A stretch of 64,000 nt of DNA from Hyperoplus lanceolatus (taxonomy: Eukaryota > Chordata > Actinopteri > Uranoscopiformes > Ammodytidae): contig CM049416.1 in NCBI GenBank assembly GCA_026929865.2, positions 18,127,001 to 18,191,000 of the forward strand, written 5' to 3'. The notes under the pieces are model-generated. The model was not told the origin of the DNA, did not search any database, and was given only the letters and a program-made list of their open reading frames with translations. The position numbers were made by a program, and so were the translations under genes. Positions 54,112 to 64,000 of the stretch are shown here, piece after piece. The first letter of the stretch is position 1, and each line of letters starts with the position of its first letter.

Positions 54112-57100
54112 TCAGTTTGTGTATCTGTGTGTACTGTAGTTGCCATTTGTGATATTTCCAGAACTGCCAACATCAACCCCCTGTTGTGTTCACATTGTTT
54201 AGTAATCTCTCAATAGGAAAAGTTTTTGGTTAAATTGCAAAGGAAACTTCTCTGCCGATCAAAACAATGTTTTTCATTTGTGTGTTTTTCGTATAAATAT
54301 AACGCCTTTTAGTTTTGCCATTTCATATTTCAACAAAACACTTCTGCAGACACGGTACCAATCGCTTCTTTGTTGCTCTTCCCATTTTATGCAGAATTTC
54401 CCTTGAGGCTGTTGATATGAGATAATAAACATATGCAAATATAAAAGAATATTAAGCTTAATATGCAGAGAATTATAACCGCAGATGGAAAAGTGGCTTG
54501 TAGACATAGTATGTAAACAATTGGAAGGTGCCAATAATCCAGCAGCCATGGGCTATGGACTGTGGTTTTAAATCATTAACAGTGCCGTTCCCGCTGTGAT
54601 TAGACTTCAAACATCCATATGTTTGTGTTTTATCGCTATCAGCCAAATATAAGCAAGTCCAATTAAGTACGTCTTTTGCATGTGGGCTGGTTGAAGTGGG
54701 CCACTTTTGCCCAGGATGTCGTAATTTGGGTCAGGCCTGACTGGAATGACAAACCCCAGAGCAGCTGTATTGTATCAGCGCTATGTGGTCCAACAGACCT
54801 TCTTACTTGCGTTGCCATGGCTATCTTCAGAACTGGTATAGCAACCCGAGTCAGACCAAACAGTGTTCCTCTCTGTCTTATGTGCATTCCTGCTGCGGAC
54901 AAAAGCCCTCTCTGGCTCATTCTTGCTCGAAATGAGGTGTCCGCTTCATTTCTTTAGAATCAACACATGGTGTGGTCCTAATGAAAGAGCTAGGGGGAGA
55001 TTAAACATGAGGTGGAGATGAGCTTGAGAAACCAGCTTTGGTCCGTAGGAAGTCAGAACACAATGTGGATTAAGCTGGATAACAGCCAGCAGGGCCAAAC
55101 TCATAAAACTACTTTGTTTTTAAACAGCTCCTGGCATTTTCTCCTTCCAAGATGGCCACTTGGAGACCTTTAAGAGACATTTTACACATTCTGCCCTTTT
55201 CCTCTTGTTAAATGCTTGCCCCACACTTCACCACGTGATCTCATACAGCCTATATGTCAAGGCTAAACACAAAGCCAGTTCATTTCCGTCTGTGTCTCTT
55301 CACAAATGCTTTGACGAGACTGTTCTCCATGGAGGAGCTGGAGCAATAAGGCATAGAATTGCGCTGTTGGGGCCCTGAGAAGTCCGCTCCGGGGGGAGGG
55401 AAGCGCGGTGAATGGAGCCAATTCTCGTCTATAGGGCACAAGTAAGTGAGAGAGAGAGAGAAAGAGGGTAGGGGGATGAGGACGTACACAAAGATTCTCA
55501 CATTTAGTGGCTGGTTTATTCTTGTGGGGTACACACTGACCCCTCACATGTGGGATGAACAGAATGAGTCTCGATGGGGTCCAGAGGGCCTCAAAAGAAA
55601 GGGAGGATGGGATAAAGAGAGGAATAGTCGAAAAGAGGAGGGGAGGGATGCCAGGAGAGAGGCCTGTCGAGGAAGAACCCTTCATTCCATACAGTTGTGG
55701 ATGTCACAGCGCAGAAGTTCCAATAACGTAGAGCCGGAATAAGTTATATGACCTTTAAAGGATGATTCTACTGCAACATGGTTCTTATTATTTTTATTTT
55801 TTTGACATCATTCCTATTGATAGTAATTTAATTACTGACATCTGGAAACACAGTGAAAGGGCATTAAATGGGGTTTAACTCACAAGTGACAGATTTAAAG
55901 GAAGGAATAATCAAAACCAAAGTTAAAATAAGCTAAGATATCCTTAAATGTAGGCCCTGATATGTGTCAAACTCCCCTATATGCAACTCAGAGGTTTGTT
56001 TTATTAAACTTTCCCTGCTTGGTAAACTTCAGACTCCATGGCCCCAGTTTTAAACATACCTTTGGGTATAAATGTGTCATCTCCAAACCCACATTTAACC
56101 CAAAAGACATCTTAAAAGTTATTTAATCCCGCTCCTTCCCTCCAGTACCGAAGAAGACTTTATAGAGCTCTTTTTACAGGCTAACTATTAATTTACAATG
56201 ACAAGTAAATTGAACTTGATGCATAAAATCAGTAGAGTGCCCAATGGAACAAGCTCAGGGCTGCCAAAACTAATTTGGAAGGGGAAAAAAGTTACATTTA
56301 AAATGATTACCCACTGTCCACCGTAAACATCCATCACAGTTCACAGACTGACATCCTCATTCAACTTTCACTCATCTAACTTTCCATTGTTGAGAGTTGG
56401 TATTCAGTTTTCTTGTGGTTATACTCATTCATTAACTTTGGAAAGTAATGGCCAAGATGACTAATGTAGTTGTATGAAGAGATACAGCGGTGCTCACAGT
56501 CACCATACCTGAGCTTGCAATTAAAATCCTACCTAACCCTTTATTCAGGTCTGGGTGACGAGCAGTAACTGCAAAGAGACTGGGTCCTGAGGCTGTTGGG
56601 TTAATAGCTATGTGTGGAAATGCAGACGTTCTCATGGAGACATCAAGCAGATATCTCATTACAGGCAAGGGGCGACACAATCTAAGCTGTCTGCAAAAAC
56701 CTCTAAACCAGTGATGAGAGAATGTTCCACTTGTGTGCTGTTGGTCCCCATTGTCTGCTGGAGCCCATTGACAAGGCTACTTATGCCTTTCATGGATGGA
56801 TTTGTATAAACCAGTCTGGGTTTGGGATTGTGTAAAGGTGTTGAGGCATTTAATGAATCCCTTTCTGATCATAATCAAACTTCCATCATCTAGCATTGCA
56901 CATACAGTATATAAAAAATTTGCTAATTTCTTTCCTTCCCATAATTTATACAGGTTTCCTACTTTATTTTTTTCAAATATCTAATTGTGGCCTGCATCTC
57001 TCCGCCTCGCTGTTGGTTTGATCTGATGTTTGATCCTTGGAGGGCTAATGATAACCAGAGGCTTTCCACTGCAATCATCTCATTACTGTTCAACTAAGTC

Positions 57101-57660
57101 ACACACACACACAAACTGTCCCCAGGCTTTCCGCTAGGTGACTGAAAGGAGAGAGGGCAAAGGTCACATGGCTGTGTTAGGAAGAAAAAAGTAAACATGC
57201 AAGACTGGACTTTTAACATTTAATTGGATGTGTGGGATTGTATTCCAGTGAGGATATTTATTTTACCATTCCAGGGATCAACTCTGAAATATAAAAATGT
57301 TGTAGAGGCATCTTAAAACTTGTAACATCATCAGCAAAGTTTTAATTTAGCATTAGTTTTAGCATTTTACTTTTTTAAATGAAGCTTTGCTAAATCTCCA
57401 TTAATGGAAAATCCGAATGTGACATTCTCGAATAAATGTAGGTAAACTTGACATTCACTGGTGGATTAAACAAGCAGCAAGTGACTGCCAACTCATACAG
57501 AGTAATACTACAAAAGTGAATTTGAATCAATTTCTGCCTGTAACAGTTGTAAAAATACATAAAAATATACCTTATTGTATAGATTCACAAATGCAACCAC
57601 CCGCCCGCTGGCGATGTAGGTAGGCTACTGACCCAAACGCAACTCACACAGATGTATTGT
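54112..57660. other. Non-coding DNA without recognised genes
   Basis: About 3.5 kb. No supportable exon. A purine-rich stretch lies at about 55440-55660. The rest is AT-rich and unique-looking. Confidence 0.4.
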
Positions 57661-57665
57661 GTTAA

Positions 57666-58814
57666 AGGTCACATATTATGCTAAATGCACTTTTTAAATG
57701 TGTTCTAACATATCCATGGGTCCACGGTGTGCCTAGAGACTGCCAAAATATAAAAAAATATCAATCTCTCCTTTTCTCACTCTCCCCCTTTCTGAAAACC
57801 CTCCCCCCCAATATACTCCAGTCAGAATTCTCGCCAACTATAACGTCACAGTCGGCACAGCCATTTCCCCTTATTTTCTTTATATGTCCATGCTTCCCTC
57901 CCACATTAGTAACCAGAAACTTCCAAGTGCAGTATTCTATGATAACTCCCCTCCCCCCCATTTCTTATTGGTCCACTGCCCCAAGATCCTCTGGAAAATT
58001 TTACGAGCGACAGCCATGTTGTTTTCCCCGCTAAGCGCCGCGTTTATAACGAGACAAAGCCTATGGAACTACTTGTGTAGTAATTCCATCGGTGAAACTA
58101 AAGAGAATCTCCTCAATGGTTGTTTGGCTGTTATTTACCTAGTGTAGCATGTAGCTTCGGGAGTAGCACCCAACGTTTGCTTCTATTACACTAACTTAGC
58201 TTTCCCATTGCAGTTTAATAATGCCTCGTTTTTAACACCACAAAGGATGGGAAGTTATTTCTGTAGAAACCAAATGTGAGGCTACTGTTTTCACTTGTTT
58301 TAAATCGTCTGAGTGTGATTTTTAGCCGTTAGCGCACATGTAGCTTCGGATGTAGCATCCAACGTTTGCTTCTATTACACTAACTTAGCTTTCCCATTGC
58401 AGTTTAATAATGCCTCGTTTTTAACACCACAAAGGGTGGGAAGTTATTCCTGTAGAAATCAAACTTTGAAGCTACTGTTTTCATTGGTTTTAATCATGTC
58501 AGGTCATGTCAAACTGTTCAAAGTATGGCTTCGCTCCGGGTAAACACTGTGTTCGCAGTCACGCAGTGTCTCTCTAGTATCACGAAAGCACGGCAGAGAC
58601 GGTGGGAGGCCCGGCAGAGAGGTGGGAGGGGCCAGCCAAATTGCAGGCAGCGGACACCAATATAGGTCATCCGGAGATCAGAGGAACATCAGGGTATAGA
58701 GGCTTGCTACAATAAATGATCTGAACGGGTTTTTCCGCAAACATTTAAAAAAATAAGTATTAGGGACTATTTAGACCATATAAAATTGACAGCAAAGTGC
58801 ATAATATGTGAGCT
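57666..58814. mobile_element. TTAA-flanked DNA transposon with internal duplication
   Basis: Ends AGGTCACATATTATGC and, inverted, AGCTCACATATTATGC, flanked by TTAA (57662-57665 and 58815-58818). Kolobok and piggyBac both use TTAA; the AGG start would suit Kolobok. Inside, a block starting CATGTAGCTTCGG is duplicated in tandem at about 58148 and 58337 (unit near 190 bases, few differences). No transposase frame found. Confidence 0.8.
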
Positions 58815-58939
58815 TTAAGTAAAACATTTTATTTATCTATTTTTATTAATTGATAGCTGCTCATCAGACGGTCATTCAGGTCGCGTTGCCGTGAGCTCAC
58901 AGAGGGAGACGCGAGTCTCAACCATGGTCTCAAAATCAG

Positions 58940-59363
58940 AGCTAGTTCGGAGCTGGAGCCAGTTTTTTGGTTTCACACCGCTAGAGAGCCGGCTCCGGGC
59001 TGTACAAACTGGTTCAACCCCAACCCCAGGATTGAGCTGGGCTAGAAGTGAGAACTGCCTGCACCAGTGGCCGGGGGAGGGATTATCCTGACTAACCAGA
59101 CCAACTCAAACTTCATGCCCGCCATATTTAAAGAAAACGCTACTACGAGACGTAAACACAACATAATTACCAAACTTAGCGATCAAATTGACACACACGT
59201 TTACAGTGACGTCATGACGTTGCTCTCTTGCCGACTCCATGGCTGGCTCTGGTCGGTGTGAAACCAACCGGTTCATAACTTTTATAAGGCTGTAACCAGT
59301 TTTGAACTGGCCCCAGCACCAGCCCGGAACTGTCACTTGGTTCTATTTGGTGTGAAAGGCCTA
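58940..59363. mobile_element. Non-autonomous element, second member of an inverted pair
   Basis: AGAGAGCCGGCTCCGGGCTG at the left. The right carries GGTCGGTGTGAAACCAACCG and GGCCCCAGCACCAGCCCGGA, inverse of the left end of the copy at 52429. CCCGCCATATTTAAA and GTGACGTCATGACGTTG also match that copy inverted. Borders approximate. Confidence 0.65.
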
Positions 59364-61440
59364 TGTCTGTCTGTCTGTCTGTCTGTCGCTTTCTTTCTCT
59401 CCACTGCCTCCCTCTCTGATGGCTATATAAAAACTATTGCCGATCGTCCCGTCAATAGCAGATAGGAGCCTACATTTCCATCACCAATCGGTATAACCCT
59501 ATACCCACAGTTTATTAGCCTGCCCGCCTGCAACAATATGAAGAAAATAAAAGATTTCACAAATAACCTCAGGTCCCGTGGGCATCCCATTTATGCAAAC
59601 CTGTAGGCCTATATCTACAGTAGGCTAGGCCTACTATACAGTGTTTTCCGATATTGAATGTGCAAAAACATTCACCTGTGGAACCAACTTTTAAATAGTT
59701 TCTGCTATAAGTTCTGAAAAGAAAAGTTAATGTACAAAGTGTGTTGTTTATTGAATAAGTAATTCAAATTTGAAGGACATTCTTCCCCATTTTTTAAAAT
59801 TTCATTCTCATACTGTATGCTGCAGCTAAAGTTCTGGTTACTCGATTAATCAGAAAATGTAAATTGATACAGCACTATAAAAAGTTGAAAAGGTGGTAAT
59901 AATGGGTTTTCAGGTTGCCTTTACAGTGATCTCTTATATTTATTTAAATGCTGGGGGACATTGTCTTCATTCAGACTGCTGAAAATTTTTATTTTCTGTA
60001 ATTAGACAGCAGTTGTTAGCTAAAGTGCATTGAAAATTTGATATTCAAACTTAATAAAACTCTCTATGGAGTATACTGTATACCAAAGTGTAGTTTGTAT
60101 ATTTGACATGCTGAAACCTGCAGATACCCTGTAACGGACATGTTAGAAAGTAGTAGTTTATTTACACATTCAGCAGACAGTCAGATATTCGCTTATCTCG
60201 TCTTTATTTTTTGTTTGTTAAGAGCTGTTTTAGACCTGATAATACTGGAATTCAGGTTAATGGAAGCAGTGAAGCTAGAAAACAGTATGCGGAGGCTACA
60301 AATCTATATGTTCGATGAAAACAGCAGAATCAGGTGATAATTCTCTGTGGGTTTATCACTAAGTGTGACACATAGGGGTTTAAAACTATTCTTAATATAA
60401 AAAATATTGATCATAACAGCTTAAAGAATGCATGACGCGTGAATGCGGAGCTAAATTGCTAAATTTCAAATTATATTGTGTGCCGTTTGCTTATCCCGAC
60501 TGTAACAGCTCCCGCATTTTATGATTCCGTTGTGAATCTTACACAAATTTACTACCAGGTGAATACAGGTCCTAAGGGTGCTCCACCACCCTTAGTTTGT
60601 GTGTGTGCAGGCTTTGGAGTGTGAAGCACAGGGGAGTAGGTAGTTTTTGTATTCCTCTAATGAACTGAGGGATGATCGTTTCTCTCTCACGCGCCATATC
60701 CTCAGAGGAGAAAGAGAGAAAGCTGGAAAGTCGGACAGAGATGAATTGGACAAATAGTTGTATTGTCAATATAGGTAAAAACAAAAGTATATTGGAAACA
60801 TTTGGATATAAGCATTACATGAATGCAGTATTTTCTCTTGCTTATTAAAATTGTCCCTATTAATATTGACCATCTAGTCATTATTATGTAAGTTAGCCAG
60901 GACAAACGCTTTTAAACCTTTCTCCTCATTGCAGACCTTCCCTAATGGCTTAGAGGTCAACCCTGGGGGGGTTATTAGACAACATATGTAGCCAATATGG
61001 TGACAAAGCTGACCCTAAATGCTGTAATTTGCTGCCTCAATCAATGCAATCTAATTTTATTTACAGCCATTCTTTATATTCTTTATCGTCATGAGTGGAG
61101 TCGACCTAGGCCAGTGGTGAGGAGTTATTAGTGTTATTATGATCATTTCTATGGAAAGAAATAGATTCCTGTGAGGTGTAACGAGCATGGGGGGAAAAAA
61201 GCATTAGACGCATGGCAGCAGGCCACACTTGTACTCACAGAGATTTGTTGTGATGTGGCCACCAATGTTGAATGGAAAGTTAAATTGATCGTGAACGTCA
61301 CTGTGCAACACAGTCGGCCATTAACTGTCTCCATTCCAATCCCAGCGCTAATTGGATTGCTAATGGTAATGTTAAGCCGTGGTGACAAACTTCTCTCAAT
61401 AGTACAGTCATAATAGTTCTTCATGAAATCCAAAATTGAT
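59364..61440. other. Non-coding DNA; short TCTG repeat at its start
   Basis: A TCTG repeat lies at about 59366-59386. The remaining 2 kb is AT-rich with no recognised gene or element. Confidence 0.4.
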
Positions 61441-61545
61441 CTAAAGGTGAAGTCAGCGATTCTGGAGAACTTTTTGTTGTCAAAATCAATTTGGTCAAAA
61501 TCAGTGAATATCTGCTCAAGATCTGCTACCTGTACGTACTGCGTG
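61441..61545. mobile_element. Inverted-repeat MITE, copy 5 (left half only)
   Basis: Starts CTAAAGGTGAAGTCAGCGAT, then TTGTTGTCAAAATC, CAGTGAATATCTGCTC and ATCTGCTACCTGTACG, matching the left arm of the local family. The right arm is missing; at about 61550 the sequence turns into unrelated DNA (GGGCTTACACTACACAACTT). Confidence 0.7.
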
Positions 61546-62139
61546 TAATTCTGGGCTTACACTACACAACTTTTCACGCGATTTGACAGTCGCAGACAAT
61601 CTTCCACTGTTGGACTGAAATCAAAGGAGTCTTGCTGGAGTTGTGGCGTGCACGTAATCTCAGTCGTTTGGTGTAAGGTGATCATCTGACCCGATTTCAT
61701 TCAGTCTTTTTCCCGTCTTGACGTTCCAACATTATCAAACAGGTTTGAGATTATCGTTAGTCTTAGGGTTTGGCTCAAGCGAAATGACGTGAACACTGTC
61801 ACACTCTCTCCAGCACCAAACACGACGCAGGAGGAGCGGCATTAGTCGCGACCTGTGTCCGGCTGGGAGGCACTTTTTTCAGACACTTTTACCTAGAAGC
61901 CTCGGCTGGAGAACCAGGCTGTCACGCGAAACTTTAACACTTTACCGTCAAATACAGGGTTAGGAGTGAGTTATTTGGGGACGAGATCAGCAAATATATT
62001 TGGTCAAATAACTACAGGAGGTCCCCCGCTCAGAATATTGAATTAACTTTTTTTTAATTAATTAAATATAATCACAATCGCGTTTGCAGCTTTTAACGTG
62101 ATCATGCATGACACATAGCCTATGTGATGAGGGCATATA

Positions 62140-63727
62140 CAGTGCTGTGTGAAAGTTTGTGAACCCCTTGAGCCTTCTGGAATTGTATTTATGTTAACCA
62201 TTATTAATTAATTTTTATCAATACCAGTATTTTTTATATGAAATAACAGATGTTTGTTTATCAATTCAACATTTTTCTTTTCCAGAAATCAACTGTTAGA
62301 ACAGATAAAACAAATTATTTGACAAATGTTGTATCTGCAAAAGTTTGTGAACCCTGAGCTGCATTGCTTGAATCGAACAGGTAAACACAATCAGATGAGC
62401 CAAATTGAGTCATGAAATGGACCAATGTAGTGAGAGATCTTTAGGGAAGAAATTGGGCGGCACTAGATAAAACAGAGATCAAACCAGGTCAGTTTAGGCT
62501 CACCAAAGTGAACCCATACAGGTCAGACATGCTAAAAGTGAAAACAATCTCAGATGATCTCAGGAATAGAGTTGTGATGCTGCACATTTGTCTGGGGACA
62601 GCTATAAATTAATTTAAAAAAAGTTTGAGCTCCATCGGTCCACCGTGAGGCAAATCATCTACAAATGGAAAGCTTTAAGAGTGACTGAATATCTGCCTAG
62701 AAGTAGACTTCCTTAAAAAATATCCATAAGCACCACAAGAAACGTTATTTTTCAGTTAAAAGCCAACCCAAACATTACATCTAGTGATTTGCAGACCTCT
62801 ATTGCAGCATCTGGGACAGATGTGCATGGTTCCACAATAAGAATAAGAATAAGTCAACATTCAAGGGAGGGTTGCTGAAGAAGCCTCTGCTCTCAAAAAA
62901 GAACAACAGTGCTTGTCACAACTTCGTCAGAGAGCACCTGGAGATACCTGAAGTATTTTCTGTGGACAGATTTGTCCAAAATTTGGTCACAACCAAAACC
63001 GCCATGTTTGGGCAAAAACGCAACTCTGCCTACCACCAAGAGAACCTTCTCCCAAGTGAAGAATGCTGGTGGCAAATGATCTGCAAATCTCCAGATGTAA
63101 TGTTTGGGTTGGCTTTTACCTGAAAAATCCATTTTCTTGTGGCGCTTGACGATATTGTTTAAGGAAGTCCACTTCTAGGCAGATGTTAAGTCACTCTTAA
63201 AGCTCTCCATTTGTAGTTGACTTGCCTCACGGTGGACCGATGGAGCTCAATCTTTTTTTATATGAATTTATAGCTGTCCCCAGACAAATGTGCAACATCA
63301 AAACTCTATTCCTGAGATCCTCTGAGATGTTTTCCCCTTTGAGCATGTCTGACCTGTATGGGTTCAGTTTGGTAGGCCTAAACTGACCTGGTTTTATCTC
63401 TGTTTTATCTAGTGCCGCCCAATTTCTTCCCTAAAGATCTCTCATTACATTGGTCTATTTCATCACTCGATTTGGCCCACCTGATTGTGTTTACCTTGCT
63501 CGATTTAAGCAATGCAGCTCAGGGTTCACAAACTTTTGCACATAGAACATTTGTCAAATAATTTGTTTTAACAGTTGATTTCTGGAAAAGAAAAATGTTG
63601 AATTGATAAACAAACATCTGTTATTTCATATGAAAAATACTGGTATTGATAAAAATGAATTAATAATGGTTAAAATAAATAAAATTCCAAAAGGCTCAAG
63701 GGGTTCACAAACTTTCACTCAGCACTG
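62140..63727. mobile_element. Fold-back Tc1-family element with duplicated 5' half
   Basis: Inverted ends CAGTGCTGTGTGAAAGTTTG / its near inverse, flanked by TA (62138-62139, 63728-63729). The inverse similarity runs on for about 650 bases per arm (62140-62797 and 63079-63727), far beyond a normal Tc1 terminal repeat. Both arms include the first part of a transposase gene (left arm reads LHRSTVRQIIYKWKA-like residues). Between them, 281 bases carry the next part of the transposase on + (KKPLLSKKNN, VREHLEIPE, AMFGQKRNSAYH). The catalytic C-terminal half is absent. The element cannot encode a transposase. Confidence 0.85.
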
Positions 63728-63889
63728 TAGTTGTTTATACACCCAGTCCATTTTACCTGCTAAAAAAAACCGTTTCATTTGAAATCCCTTTTAATCCCTG
63801 GTAGCAGAATTGGAAATAATATTAATTTCAAAAGGAATCTAGTTGTAGTGTTGCAATATGAGACCCCTTGTCTTTTCAAAATCTCAGTC

Positions 63890-64000
63890 TGTCCCTGCGT
63901 TCCAATACCCGTTCAACAGGCCCTCGTTCACTTGCCCTAGGCACTTGCCCTCGGGGGAATCCCCGCCGCCATCTTAAGTGTTGTTCCAATTGTCTGGAAA
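63890..64000. repeat. Possible repeat running off the window edge
   Basis: GC-richer sequence starting GCGTTCCAATACCCG with CACTTGCCCTAGGCACTTGC looks like the start of a fish DNA-element end, but the other end is outside the window. Confidence 0.3.

Overview
This is eukaryotic nuclear DNA, almost certainly from a teleost fish. It carries vertebrate multi-exon genes with GT-AG introns, long CA/TG and ATCT microsatellites, and a dense, varied load of DNA transposons typical of fish (Tc1, hAT, TTAA-flanked elements and small inverted-repeat elements), plus a tRNA-derived SINE and a LINE 3' end. No prokaryotic features (operons, CRISPR arrays, Shine-Dalgarno sites) are present.

Genes lie only in the left 28.5 kb. 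(1) A tubby-family gene, best called tulp3, runs on + from at least 3798 to its stop at 15108. Ten exons are joined here; the first exon (start codon) was not found and probably lies left of the window. (2) A mono-ADP-ribosyltransferase of the TIPARP/PARP7 type (CCCH finger, WWE region, PARP catalytic domain) runs on - from about 22870 to 18045, convergent with tulp3; its six exons join in frame to a 624-residue protein. (3) A TRIM E3 ligase (RING, B-box, coiled coil, PRY/SPRY; TRIM35/A33-like) runs on - from about 28.5 kb to 23898; six coding exons join in frame to 475 residues. The last two belong to families with roles in stress or antiviral signalling, but nothing in the sequence shows joint action.

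From about 28.5 to 64 kb I find no exon I can support. This half is AT-rich non-coding DNA with mobile elements: a hAT-type element (33920-34600), a TTAA-flanked element (35950-36913), a long TA-flanked element (37817-39082), an inverted-arm element around a CA repeat (45577-46480), a LINE 3' end whose ATCT tail is split by a nearly intact Tc1 copy (50055-52273), a related pair of elements in opposite orientation (52429-52932 and 58940-59363), a second TTAA-flanked element (57666-58814), and a striking fold-back Tc1 derivative (62140-63727) in which an inverted copy of the 5' half replaces the 3' half.

Elements also fill introns: a hAT copy makes up most of one PARP intron, and copies of one small inverted-repeat family make up much of one PARP intron and two tulp3 introns. 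Splice sites were chosen by eye from GT/AG, reading-frame continuity and family resemblance; boundaries may be off by a few bases.
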